From Paenibacillus uliginis N3/975 (GTDB taxonomy: Bacteria > Bacillota > Bacilli > Paenibacillales > Paenibacillaceae): DNA of 64,000 nucleotides. Shown here one piece after another: positions 26,252-35,219 of the stretch (position 1 is the first letter of the stretch; each line of letters begins with the position of its first letter). The translations under genes were made by a program, and so were the position numbers. The stretch spans positions 388,308 through 452,307 of the forward strand of contig NZ_LT840184.1 of NCBI RefSeq assembly GCF_900177425.1, written 5' to 3'. The notes beneath the pieces were generated by a model. That model worked only from the letters and a program-made list of their open reading frames with translations. It did not search any database and was not told the DNA's origin.

Positions 26252-27365
26252 ATGATCGATCCAAGTGTGAGGCAGGACCTACGTGAAATTAGCAAGAAAT
26301 TAACCAATCTTAGGGGGTCTCTTTGACTTAGATCTTAAGCAGGAAATGATTGCGAACTTCGAAGAGAAGATGGCCGCTCCCGATTTCTGGGACGATAACG
26401 AAAAGGCGCAGAGTCTCATTGCTGAGATGAATGCCGTGAAATCAAGTGTGGATCAGTATGAGAAGTTGCAGCAGGATTATGATGATGCGGTTGTTATGAT
26501 TGAATTGGCTGATGAAGAGGGAGACGACACCCTAAGCGGCGAAATTGGAGAGTCCATTAAAGAAATCGTGCGGCGTGTCGAAGAGTTCGAACTGCAACAG
26601 CTGCTGAACCAACCTTATGATAAGTTAAATGCCATCTTGGAGCTCCATCCCGGTGCAGGCGGAACGGAGTCACAAGACTGGGGACAGATGCTGCTCCGTA
26701 TGTATACCCGCTGGGCCGAAAAACGCGGCTTTAAGGTGGAAACACTTGATTATTTGCCGGGTGATGAAGCGGGAATCAAGAGTGTCACGCTCCTTATTAA
26801 AGGCTACAATGCCTATGGCTATCTGAAGGCTGAGAAAGGTGTACACCGTCTTGTTCGTATTTCGCCTTTTGATTCCTCGGGCCGCCGTCACACCTCCTTC
26901 GTATCCTGTGATGTCGTACCGGAAATTACGGACGATGTGGACATTGAAATCCGTACTGAAGATCTGAAAATAGACACCTACCGTGCCAGCGGCGCGGGTG
27001 GTCAACATATCAATACAACAGACTCTGCGGTACGGATTACGCACTTGCCGACTGGTGTTGTAGTAACCTGCCAGAATGAGCGTTCCCAGATTAAAAACCG
27101 TGAACAAGCCATGACGATGCTCCGTTCCAAGCTATATGAGCGCAAGATTGAGGAGCAGCAACAGCAGTTGGCTGAAATCCGTGGTGAGCAATCGGAAATT
27201 GCCTGGGGTAGTCAAATCCGTTCTTATGTATTCCATCCGTACAGCATGGTTAAGGATCACCGGACTCAGGTGGAGACCGGGAATGTAGGTGCTGTAATGG
27301 ACGGCGATCTGGACGGCTTTATCGATGGATACCTGCGCAGTCAGATTAAGCAGGATGTGGAGTAA
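26252..27365 (+). CDS. prfB: Peptide chain release factor 2 (programmed +1 frameshift)
   Basis: RF2 releases peptides at UGA and UAA. Translation starts at ATG 26252 and reads 24 codons to an in-frame TGA at 26324; a +1 slip at CTTTGA then continues in the frame of 26325 to 27365, for 370 residues. The RF2 specificity tripeptide SPF (VRISPFDSSG) and the catalytic GGQ (SGAGGQHINTTDSA) are both present. Scarcity of RF2 raises frameshifting, so the gene regulates itself. This is the standard bacterial arrangement, not a mutation. Confidence 0.97.
26309..26327 (+). promoter_or_regulatory. prfB recoding site
   Basis: A Shine-Dalgarno-like AGGGGG (26312-26317) stands three bases before CTTTGAC, the canonical +1 frameshift signal of RF2 genes. 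The ribosome slips from CTT to TTT when UGA decoding is slow. Confidence 0.96.
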
Positions 27366-27383
27366 GAGGAGAATGTAACCATC

Positions 27384-28274
27384 ATGGCCCAATCTGTACG
27401 CACTAAACGAAGAGAACCACTCATTCCGGTAAACGGCCCGGTCCGTCAATTGGCTGACACGCTGTTTATCATTGTAGGTTCGTTTATTATGGCACTATCG
27501 TTTAATTCATTTTTCCTCCCGAACCGCATCGCTTCTGGCGGTGTCTCGGGAATATCTGTTCTGCTAGAAGCTCTCTTCGGCATTCAGCCGGCGTATACGC
27601 AATGGATGTTCAATATTCCGCTTTTTGTACTTGGCTTTTGGCTGCTGGGACGGGAATACGGAATTCGATCGCTGCTTGGCAGTGTGGTTTTGCCACTGTT
27701 TGTTTTCATAACTAAGGACTGGGTCGAGCCTACTTCGAACCCTCTCCTCGCCTCCATTTTCGGAGGGATTGGTGTGGGCACCGGAATCGGTCTTGTCTAC
27801 CGGGGGCGCGGTTCTACCGGTGGGCTTATGATCGTGGCGCAGATTGTGCAAAAATACAGCGGACTCAGCTTCTCCTTCTGTGTTGTGATGCTTGACGCGC
27901 TTGTCATTAGTTCGGCGGCGTTGGTGCTGTCGCTGGAACAGGCGCTGTACGCATTAATTGCTCTGTACGTCACAGGCAAAATTATTGATACAATCGAGCT
28001 TGGCTTTAGCTATACGAAGGTCGCTTACATTATCTCGGATCATACAGAGCCGATTACGAAGGCTATCCTGCATGATTTGGACCGTGGTCTCACCAAGCTG
28101 AACGCCGAGGGAGGATATACCGGGGAAAACCGGACAGTGCTCATGGTCGTTGTGGGCCAGAGTGAAATCCCAAGGCTAAAGACATTGGTGCAATTTGTCG
28201 ATCCGGATGCTTTTGTTATTATCAGCAAAGCCCATGAGGTGCTCGGTGAAGGCTTCCAGAAGGTTAAAGCCTGA
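27384..28274 (+). CDS. YitT family membrane protein (DUF161 plus DUF2179)
   Basis: This 296-residue protein has five or six hydrophobic segments between residues ~20 and 180 (IIVGSFIMALSFNSFF, WMFNIPLFVLGFWLL, FGGIGVGTGIGLVYRGRGSTGG) and a soluble C-terminal DUF2179 domain (~200-296, SYTKVAYIISDH, GGYTGENRTVLMVVV). The family is abundant in Firmicutes and its transport substrate is unknown. The gene follows prfB by 18 bases with AGAGGAG before ATG and is probably cotranscribed. Confidence 0.9.
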   Translation: MAQSVRTKRREPLIPVNGPVRQLADTLFIIVGSFIMALSFNSFFLPNRIASGGVSGISVLLEALFGIQPAYTQWMFNIPLFVLGFWLLGREYGIRSLLGSVVLPLFVFITKDWVEPTSNPLLASIFGGIGVGTGIGLVYRGRGSTGGLMIVAQIVQKYSGLSFSFCVVMLDALVISSAALVLSLEQALYALIALYVTGKIIDTIELGFSYTKVAYIISDHTEPITKAILHDLDRGLTKLNAEGGYTGENRTVLMVVVGQSEIPRLKTLVQFVDPDAFVIISKAHEVLGEGFQKVKA

Positions 28275-28461
28275 TTGCAATGTCGACACATCCTTGTCTG
28301 CGTTAGATTGTTGGTTTATAGTCTATCGTATTGGGGATACCTGACTAAAAGGGCAGTGGGCGTACATTAGTCTAGTGAAGTTAACAATCAAGAACGATGT
28401 TCCTGAAGTGGGTTAAAAGGGATAATCGAGGTACACACCATAGATTTTAAAATCAAAAACA

Positions 28462-28497
28462 GGTCAGTCAAGGATTTATCCTTGTCTGGCCCGTTTT
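28462..28497 (+). terminator. Probable terminator after the YitT gene
   Basis: GGTCAG-CAAGGAT pairs with ATCCTTG-CTGGCC across a small internal mismatch, followed by CGTTTTG. The 187 bases before it contain no recognisable gene. Confidence 0.7.
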
Positions 28498-28551
28498 GTG
28501 TAGTTCATCGTATGATTTTAAGTCGATTGCGGGCGAGTAAAGTCCAGTCCA

Positions 28552-28785
28552 GGTAGATCAAAGATTTAAAAGTCTTCAACAGAGAAGGCGGAATTATTTT
28601 GGAGAAGCGTAGAGGTCGCCCGAAAGCTTTCCACAGGAAAGCTCGCATCGTAAGCATAAGCTGTCCCCGGATTTCAACGATGGTATAAATACATAAAAGA
28701 AATTTGGGGGCAAGAGCGATCGTAAGAATAATCCGCATTCGTAGTGATGCTCAAGCTAAGAATCATTAATTCAACTTTTGTAGAT
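28552..28785. repeat. Dispersed fold-back element, copy 1
   Basis: The conserved core runs from CTTCAACAGAGAAGG (28574) to TTCAACTT (28777). It matches 39748-39947 at most positions and 50962-51125 more loosely. The outer arm GCGGAATTATT pairs with AATAATCCGC, the inner hairpin AGCTTTCC pairs with GGAAAGCT, and GTCCCCGGATTTC pairs with GAAATTTGGGGGC. The outermost ends are degenerate in this copy. It is either a structured RNA or a small non-autonomous element. It lies between the YitT and GNAT genes. Confidence 0.8.
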
Positions 28786-28834
28786 GAAGAAGATTGTAGG
28801 AATGATTCGTTCTCACAGCGTCTCCTAACACAAA

Positions 28835-28887
28835 GAGAGGGTATCCCTAAGGTCTTTGAACCTTTTGGGATATTCTCCTTTTATTTT
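28835..28887. terminator. Hairpin terminator upstream of the GNAT gene
   Basis: TATCCCTAAGGT pairs with ACCTTTTGGGATA, followed by TTCTCCTTTTATTTT. It would end any transcript coming from the fold-back element. A TATAAT at 28901 just after it may be the -10 of the next gene. Confidence 0.75.
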
Positions 28888-28933
28888 TGCGAGCACACGA
28901 TATAATGATAACTAATCTATTGGGGGTGTCGAT

Positions 28934-29503
28934 ATGGAAATCAAAGAAATATATGGTAACCTTCCGCAGCTTCAAACTGAACGGTTACTTCTAAGGAAAA
29001 TAACAATGCAGGATGCCGAGGATATGTTTGCCTATGCATCAGACGAGGATGTGTCCAGATACGTTACTTGGGATACACATCGGACGATCGAGGATAGTAA
29101 AGGTTTCATTCATTTTATTGAACAACAGTATGACAATGGGGCATTAGCTCCTTGGGCCATAGAAGATAAGGAAAGCGGCCGGATGATCGGGACGGTCGAT
29201 TTTGTTATCTGGAAACCCCAGCATCAACTAGCGGAGATCGGATACGTGCTGAACAAGGATTACTGGGGCAAGGGCTTAATGGCGGAGGCAGCGGGTGAGC
29301 TGCTGCGTTTTGGTTTTATGGAGATGGATCTGGTCCGTGTTCAGGCGCGATGTTTTGCTGAAAACATAGGTTCTGGAAGAGTGATGGAGAAGATCGGAAT
29401 GACATATGAGGGTACTCAGCGTAAAGCCGCGAAGATTAAAGGGGTGCACTGGGACCTTAGAACATTCGCAATTTTAAAAGAGGAATATGAGTTACAGCTA
29501 TAA
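28934..29503 (+). CDS. GNAT-family N-acetyltransferase (RimJ/RimL-like)
   Basis: This 189-residue protein fits the Acetyltransf_3 pattern: LQTERLLLRKITMQDAEDMF at the start, EIGYVLNKDYWGKGLMAEAAG as the acetyl-CoA loop (near 115-135), and VRVQARCFAENIGSGRVMEKIGM. Relatives acetylate ribosomal protein N-termini, small amines or antibiotics, so the substrate cannot be named. TATTGGGGGTG precedes ATG 28934. It stands alone between the repeat element and the arginine operon. Confidence 0.9.
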   Translation: MEIKEIYGNLPQLQTERLLLRKITMQDAEDMFAYASDEDVSRYVTWDTHRTIEDSKGFIHFIEQQYDNGALAPWAIEDKESGRMIGTVDFVIWKPQHQLAEIGYVLNKDYWGKGLMAEAAGELLRFGFMEMDLVRVQARCFAENIGSGRVMEKIGMTYEGTQRKAAKIKGVHWDLRTFAILKEEYELQL

Positions 29504-29563
29504 GGACAAGTCTATTAATTCATTTATGGATTCCCATTTTTTAATTTAAATGAAAGATACCTG

Positions 29564-29592
29564 TTGTATTAATATGAATACGGTCGTATAAT
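29564..29592 (+). promoter_or_regulatory. Promoter of the arginine operon, possible ArgR half-sites
   Basis: TTGTAT and TATAAT are exactly 17 bases apart. The spacer contains ATGAAT and a second AT-rich TTTATGA follows the -10, resembling ARG-box halves, so arginine repression by ArgR/AhrC is plausible. The operator assignment is tentative. Confidence 0.6.
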
Positions 29593-29656
29593 AATACATA
29601 TTTATGAGACGGGATAGTGAAAATCTACCAGACGCGAGTGGGAGAGAGGGATGGGT

Positions 29657-30715
29657 ATGATGACAGAACAGAAGATTTTGAGAGCTGCGATTGTCGGTTC
29701 AACCGGCTATGGAGGGGTGGAGCTGATCCGATTGCTTCAGCATCATCCTCAAGTGGAGATTACGTCGGTTATCTCCTCCTCCAGTTCAGGAGTTCCGATA
29801 TCGGACGGATTTCCTCATTTGACGAATATCGTGGAACGGAACCTGGACGGTGTCGTACCGGCGGAGATTGCGGAACGGGCGGATGTTGTGTTTACGGCAA
29901 CGCCGTCAGGCGTTAGTGCCAAGCTGGTGCCACAGCTGATGGAAGCTGGACTTAAGGTCATTGATCTTTCCGGTGATTTTCGAATCAAGGATGGCAGCGT
30001 GTACGAGGAATGGTATAAGCATAAGGCACCGGATGACGATGTGCTCGCACAAGCGGTATACGGTTTATGTGAAGTGTTCGGGGAAGAGGTTGTGGATGTG
30101 GATTTCATCTCGAACCCAGGCTGTTATCCTACTGCGACGCTACTTGGTCTGATCCCTGCGATTAGCGCAGGCTGGATTGATCCGGCAAGCATCATCATCG
30201 ATGCCAAATCAGGTGTGTCCGGAGCGGGACGCGGTACCAGCTTGATGGCACACTATGCGGAGATTAATGAGAACTTCAAAGCTTATAAGGTGAATAAGCA
30301 TCAGCACATTCCAGAGATCGAGCAGGTGTTGAGCGAAGTGGCCGGTGAAAAGGTGACGGTTACCTTTACGACCCACCTCGCCCCTATGACAAGAGGAATT
30401 ATGAGTACGATGTACGCCTCCCTTCTGGGCGCATATACTGAGGAGGATTTTGTAGAGCTGTACCGCCAGTACTACAAGGATCGCCGTTTTGTACGTGTCC
30501 GTGATCAAGGCACTTGGCCGGCAACGAAGGAAGTCAGCGGCTCGAATTATTGCGATATCGGTTTTTCGGTGGATTCCCGGACGGGAAGAGTCACCTTTGT
30601 ATCCGTAATTGATAATGTGGTGAAGGGCGCCGCAGGGCAGGCGATCCAGAACCTGAACTTGATGATGGGATGGGAGGAAAGTCTCGGACTTACGTTTACG
30701 CCAGTGTATCCGTAA
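29657..30715 (+). CDS. argC: N-acetyl-gamma-glutamyl-phosphate reductase
   Basis: This enzyme reduces N-acetylglutamyl phosphate to the semialdehyde, step 3 of arginine synthesis. The NADP motif IVGSTGYGGVELIRLL is near the N-terminus, catalytic cysteine in SNPGCYPTA near residue 155, and catalytic histidine region HQHIPEIEQ. ATG codons at 29651, 29657 and 29660 are possible; GAGGG ends directly at 29650, so 29657 has the better spacing. It is the first gene of argCJBDF. Confidence 0.96.
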   Translation: MMTEQKILRAAIVGSTGYGGVELIRLLQHHPQVEITSVISSSSSGVPISDGFPHLTNIVERNLDGVVPAEIAERADVVFTATPSGVSAKLVPQLMEAGLKVIDLSGDFRIKDGSVYEEWYKHKAPDDDVLAQAVYGLCEVFGEEVVDVDFISNPGCYPTATLLGLIPAISAGWIDPASIIIDAKSGVSGAGRGTSLMAHYAEINENFKAYKVNKHQHIPEIEQVLSEVAGEKVTVTFTTHLAPMTRGIMSTMYASLLGAYTEEDFVELYRQYYKDRRFVRVRDQGTWPATKEVSGSNYCDIGFSVDSRTGRVTFVSVIDNVVKGAAGQAIQNLNLMMGWEESLGLTFTPVYP

Positions 30716-30730
30716 AGATGGGGAAAGCAT

Positions 30731-31957
30731 ATGGGAGAGAGTTTATATACCATCGTAAGCGGTGGAACGATTGTTTCGCCGCAGGGCTTTAAGGCTGGAG
30801 GTCTGCACTGCGGACTGAAGAAGACGGATCGCCATGATCTCGGCGTAATTGTGTGTGATGTACCGGCTGTTGCGGCAGCAGTGTATACAATGAATGTGAT
30901 CCAGGCGGCTCCGCTGAAGGTAACACGTGAAAGTCTGCAGAACGGCAAACTCCGTGCAATAGTCGTAAATAGCGGCAACGCCAATGCATGTACTGGTAAG
31001 CAAGGGGAAGAGGACGCATATACGATGCGTTCACAGACGGCGGCACAGTTTGATATCGCCGATGAGGATGTGGCTGTGGCTTCCACCGGTGTCATCGGGG
31101 AACTGCTGAAGATGGACCGTGTACGGTCGGGAATATCTGGACTCCCATCGCGAATCAGTGGTGAAGCCGCTGGTGCCGAGGCGTTCAGCCAGGCTATTTT
31201 GACAACAGACCTGGTTAAAAAAGAAGCCTGCGTCACCGTGAAGGTAGACGGCCGTGATATTACAATTGCAGGGGCAGCTAAAGGCTCGGGGATGATTCAC
31301 CCGAATATGGCGACGATGCTCGGTTTTGTGACAACGGATGTCGTCATCGGACAGGAAGCCCTGCAGCAGCTGCTGCGCGGCACTACCGACCTGACGTTCA
31401 ACATGATTACGGTGGATGGGGATACAAGCACGAACGATATGCTGATTGCCATGGCGAGTGGGCTTGGCGGTAACGATGTTTTGACGCCGGATCATCCGGA
31501 TTGGAGCGCTTTTGCGGCCGGGTTTGAATATGTGTGCCGGATGCTTGCCATCGCGATTGCAAGGGACGGCGAGGGAGCGGCACATTTAATTGAGGTTCGG
31601 GTACAAGGAGCAGAATGTGACGATGATGCGCAGGCGATCGCCAAGACGATCGTAGGTTCCAGCCTCGTGAAATCCGCTGTATTTGGCGCCGACGCCAACT
31701 GGGGCCGGATTATCGCCGCTGTCGGCCGTGCAGGTAGACCGGTGAACCCGGAAACGGTGGACATTGCCATCGGCCCGATTCAGGTGTTGGAGCAGTCCAG
31801 CCCGATTCCTTTTGATGAGGATGCTGCACTCGCATACCTGCAAGGAGATACAGTTAATATCGATGTGAATCTCCATATTGGAAGCGGGAGTGCAACGGCA
31901 TGGGGCTGTGATTTGACTTATGATTACGTTCGAATTAATGCGGCTTACCGGACATAA
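30731..31957 (+). CDS. argJ: Bifunctional glutamate N-acetyltransferase / amino-acid acetyltransferase ArgJ
   Basis: The 408-residue ArgJ recycles the acetyl group from N-acetylornithine to glutamate and, in bifunctional forms, also uses acetyl-CoA. It is made as a precursor that cleaves itself before the threonine in KGSGMIHPNMATML; both sides of that site are intact. GSNTSLMA-like DGDTSTNDM and the C-terminal FGADANWGRI are also typical. It lies 15 bases after argC with GGGGAAAG upstream. The absence of argA or argE in this cluster fits the cyclic pathway. Confidence 0.96.
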   Translation: MGESLYTIVSGGTIVSPQGFKAGGLHCGLKKTDRHDLGVIVCDVPAVAAAVYTMNVIQAAPLKVTRESLQNGKLRAIVVNSGNANACTGKQGEEDAYTMRSQTAAQFDIADEDVAVASTGVIGELLKMDRVRSGISGLPSRISGEAAGAEAFSQAILTTDLVKKEACVTVKVDGRDITIAGAAKGSGMIHPNMATMLGFVTTDVVIGQEALQQLLRGTTDLTFNMITVDGDTSTNDMLIAMASGLGGNDVLTPDHPDWSAFAAGFEYVCRMLAIAIARDGEGAAHLIEVRVQGAECDDDAQAIAKTIVGSSLVKSAVFGADANWGRIIAAVGRAGRPVNPETVDIAIGPIQVLEQSSPIPFDEDAALAYLQGDTVNIDVNLHIGSGSATAWGCDLTYDYVRINAAYRT

Positions 31958-31993
31958 GAGCTGCATCTGAGAGTGACATAGGAGGGGAACGGT

Positions 31994-32830
31994 ATGGAGA
32001 CGATCGCTGACAATCGTACGGAGCAGCCGCAAAACGCGGCAATCGTAGAGAATTTTGTGATGAAGTGTGGAGGGAGTACGCTTGCTGCGCTGCCTGAAGC
32101 TTTTTTTGAAGATCTGAAGAAGCTGCAGCAGAAGGGTGTGACCCCTGTCATCGTGCATGGAGGCGGACCTGCCATTTCCGAGAATCTGGAGAAGCTCGGG
32201 ATCGAGACGGAGTTCGTGAACGGTCTGCGTAAAACAACTGAAGAAGTGCTGGATGTGGTGGAGATGGTGCTTGCGGGTAGCATTAACAAACAGATTGTAC
32301 GCCGTATTCAGAGTGCCGGAGGGCAGGCACTTGGGCTGTCCGGTTCGGATGGAGGATTGATTCAGGCCAAACTGGTAGTGGGTAGCGCGAAGGTCGGCTG
32401 GGTCGGCGATGTAACTGAAGTGAAATCATCTATTATTACAGGTGTGCTGGATATGGGATATATGCCCGTCATTGCTCCAATCGGCGTCGATGCTTCGGGA
32501 CAGCGTTACAACATTAATGCCGACACGGCCGCAGGAGCAGTTGCTTCTCATCTCGGTGTGAACCGCATGATCGTGGTGACGGATGTACCGGGGATTATGA
32601 AAGGCTCTGGCAGCGAGAAAAAAGTTCTTCCTACTGTAACTGTACAGCAAATCGAGGATATGATCGGGACTGGTGAAATCTACGGCGGCATGATTCCAAA
32701 AGTGAGAGCAGCGATTAGCTGCATCCACGGCAAAGTCCGCGAAGTCGTGATCGTTGACGGCAGCGAACCAAGCGTGCTGAGCCGAGTGTTGTCCGGAGAG
32801 GTCATAGGGACGCGCATCGTACGCATGTAG
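31994..32830 (+). CDS. argB: Acetylglutamate kinase
   Basis: The 278-residue kinase phosphorylates N-acetylglutamate. The amino acid kinase fold shows FVMKCGGSTL near residue 19, VIVHGGGPAISENLEKLGI, NADTAAGAVASHL and VTDVPGIM. About 15 extra residues precede the first conserved strand; the start ATG has TAGGAGGGG upstream, so they are probably real. It is the usual step-2 enzyme and feedback point for arginine. Confidence 0.96.
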   Translation: METIADNRTEQPQNAAIVENFVMKCGGSTLAALPEAFFEDLKKLQQKGVTPVIVHGGGPAISENLEKLGIETEFVNGLRKTTEEVLDVVEMVLAGSINKQIVRRIQSAGGQALGLSGSDGGLIQAKLVVGSAKVGWVGDVTEVKSSIITGVLDMGYMPVIAPIGVDASGQRYNINADTAAGAVASHLGVNRMIVVTDVPGIMKGSGSEKKVLPTVTVQQIEDMIGTGEIYGGMIPKVRAAISCIHGKVREVVIVDGSEPSVLSRVLSGEVIGTRIVRM

Positions 32831-32898
32831 TCTGGAACGAAATACCCCGGCCGGAACCATCCGGCCAGAATACGTTAAGGGACAGGAGTGTGGCAGGA

Positions 32899-34143
32899 AT
32901 GAGCAATAGTGGTGAGGTACAGTTGAGTGGTGGAACAAGCTCGAACGGAGCAGCAGCGGAAAGCTCTTTGTTTCCAACCTATGCAAGATACCCGATCAGC
33001 TTGGTCAAAGGGGAAGGCAGCTGGCTCTGGGATGACAAAGGCAATAAATATCTGGACTTCATGTGCGGCATAGCGGTAACGAATCTTGGGCATGCACCGG
33101 TGAAGGTAAAGGAAAAGCTTAAGGCACAGCTCGACGAACTGTGGCATGTATCCAACCTATTCCACATTCCCGGTCAGGAGAAAGCAGCTGCATTATTGAC
33201 TGCAAATACGTGCGCCGATGCCGTCTTCTTCTGCAACAGCGGAGCGGAAGCGAACGAGGCTGCAATCAAGATTGCCCGCCGTTATCATCAGAAGGTAAAG
33301 GGCACGGGCCGTTACGAGATTATCACGTTTACGCAATCCTTTCATGGACGTACGCTGGCAACACTGACGGCTACAGGTCAAGACAAGGTGAAGGATGGCT
33401 TTCTTCCGCTTCCTGCCGGATTCAAAAGCGTACCACTTCATGATCTCCCCGCACTTGAAGCGAATATCAACAAGGATACAGCTGCAATTATGATTGAAAT
33501 GGTGCAGGCTGAAGGCGGCGTCTATCTCGTGGAGCCGGAATATATGAAGGCTGTGGATCAACTTTGCCGCAAGCACGGACTGTTGCTCATTATTGATGAG
33601 GTACAGACCGGCATGGGCCGTACAGGCAAGTTGTTCGCACATGAGCATTACGGCATTGAACCTGATATTTTTACAGTGGCAAAAGGACTCGGATCGGGAT
33701 TCCCGGTTGGCGCGATGCTTGGTAAGGGTTATCTGCGTGAAGCCTTTACAGCGGGCAGCCACGGCTCGACCTTTGGCGGAACGCCGCTCTCGATGGCTGT
33801 TGTGACCGCAACGATCGAGAGTATACTGGAGGAGCAGGTGCCGCAGCGGGCTGCGGAAATGGGACAGTATCTAACCGAGCGTCTGAACGCGGAACTCGGA
33901 GCCCTTCCGTTTGTAAAAGGGATTCGCGGAATGGGGCTTTTGGTCGGAATTGAATGTGCGGAGCCTGTCGGGGATATCGTTCTTGCAGGTCAGCGCCGCG
34001 GTCTTCTGTTCGTAACAGCAGGTCCGAATGTGATCCGTCTGCTGCCGAATCTGCTCGTGACGAAATCAGAGATCGATCAGGCAGTGAGCATTCTGGCACA
34101 GCTTATTCATGAACATACGGCAGCCGCAGTGAACCCAATGTAA
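32899..34143 (+). CDS. argD: Acetylornithine aminotransferase
   Basis: This class-III PLP transaminase converts the semialdehyde to N-acetylornithine. Key segments are FCNSGAEANEAAIKIAR, FHGRTLATLTATGQ, IDEVQTGMGRTG and AKGLGSGFPVGAML with the PLP lysine. GTG 32890 is in frame but only a base from AGGAG; ATG 32899 has proper spacing and gives 414 residues. A 7-bp hairpin (32849-32866) without a T tract sits in the 68-base gap after argB and may tune expression. Confidence 0.95.
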   Translation: MSNSGEVQLSGGTSSNGAAAESSLFPTYARYPISLVKGEGSWLWDDKGNKYLDFMCGIAVTNLGHAPVKVKEKLKAQLDELWHVSNLFHIPGQEKAAALLTANTCADAVFFCNSGAEANEAAIKIARRYHQKVKGTGRYEIITFTQSFHGRTLATLTATGQDKVKDGFLPLPAGFKSVPLHDLPALEANINKDTAAIMIEMVQAEGGVYLVEPEYMKAVDQLCRKHGLLLIIDEVQTGMGRTGKLFAHEHYGIEPDIFTVAKGLGSGFPVGAMLGKGYLREAFTAGSHGSTFGGTPLSMAVVTATIESILEEQVPQRAAEMGQYLTERLNAELGALPFVKGIRGMGLLVGIECAEPVGDIVLAGQRRGLLFVTAGPNVIRLLPNLLVTKSEIDQAVSILAQLIHEHTAAAVNPM

Positions 34144-34201
34144 ATGTAGTTTTACCGTGATACAATGGATAAATCAAGCAATGGTAAGGAGGATGCAGCA
34201 T

Positions 34202-35158
34202 ATGACCCCGAGTGGACAAGTGCAGGAGTTGACCTTTAAAGGACGCGATATGATCGAGCTTGATGATTATACGACAGAAGAGATTCAGTATCTTCTCGAC
34301 TCAGCCATCGAGATCAAGCGCAAGCAAAAGAACGGTGTGGTATACCAGCCGTTCAAAGGCAAGACCATCGGATTAATTTTTGAAAAATCATCCACACGGA
34401 CGAGAGTCTCATTCGAAACCGGCATGTTCCAGCTGGGAGGCCATGCGCTCTTTTTGAGCAAAAATGATATTCAGCTTGGACGCGGCGAGCCGATCAGCGA
34501 TATGGCGCAGGTGTTGTCTCGTTACCTGGACGGCATCATGATCCGTACCTTCGGGCATGACAATGTCATCAACCTTGCCCGTTATGCATCGATTCCGGTC
34601 ATTAATGGACTCAGTGACATGGCGCATCCGTGCCAGGTTCTGGCGGATCTTCAGACGATTCTTGAGCATAAGGGTACGCTGAAAGGTCTTAAGATGGCAT
34701 TTATCGGAGACGGCAATAATATGGCGAATTCACTGTTGATCGGAGGCGCCAAGATGGGCATGCACGTAGCAGTTTCCAGCCCAGATGGATATGAGCCGGA
34801 TGAGCGAATCGTTCAGCTGAGCCGGGAAATCGCCAATGAGACCGGAGCAGAAATTACGGTAACGCAGAATCCGCTGGAAGCCGCGAAAGATGCTGATGTG
34901 ATCTATACGGACGTATGGGCAAGCATGGGCTTTGAAGAAGAGCAGAAGCAGCGGGAAGCTGCGTTTGCGAGCTATCAGGTCAATGAAGAGCTGGCCAAGG
35001 TTGCGAAGCCGGATTATCTGTTCTTGCACTGTCTGCCAGCCCACCGCGGCGAAGAGGTAAGCGAGGGGGTCATTGACGGCGCGAATTCGGTTATTTTTGA
35101 CCAGGCGGAGAACCGTCTGCATGCTCAAAAAGCATTGATGGTTGCTTTGATGGGTTAA
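34202..35158 (+). CDS. argF: Ornithine carbamoyltransferase
   Basis: The 318-residue enzyme joins ornithine and carbamoyl phosphate. It shows SSTRTRVSFE for carbamoyl phosphate, HPCQVLADLQT, and FLHCLPAHRGEEVSE for ornithine. ATG 34202 lies nine bases after AAGGAGG; the frame from 34157 is an upstream extension without a ribosome site. No carAB genes are present between argD and argF, unlike B. subtilis. Confidence 0.96.
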   Translation: MTPSGQVQELTFKGRDMIELDDYTTEEIQYLLDSAIEIKRKQKNGVVYQPFKGKTIGLIFEKSSTRTRVSFETGMFQLGGHALFLSKNDIQLGRGEPISDMAQVLSRYLDGIMIRTFGHDNVINLARYASIPVINGLSDMAHPCQVLADLQTILEHKGTLKGLKMAFIGDGNNMANSLLIGGAKMGMHVAVSSPDGYEPDERIVQLSREIANETGAEITVTQNPLEAAKDADVIYTDVWASMGFEEEQKQREAAFASYQVNEELAKVAKPDYLFLHCLPAHRGEEVSEGVIDGANSVIFDQAENRLHAQKALMVALMG

Positions 35159-35219
35159 ATGGCAGCAGTAGAAATAGAATCAGAGGATGTACTAGCGATA
35201 TAGAGAGGGAGTTTAAATC

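Noticed and set aside
26252..26326. Early stop in prfB as a sign of a pseudogene
   Set aside because: The stop lies in the canonical CTTTGAC recoding site with an upstream AGGGGG; this is normal RF2 autoregulation.
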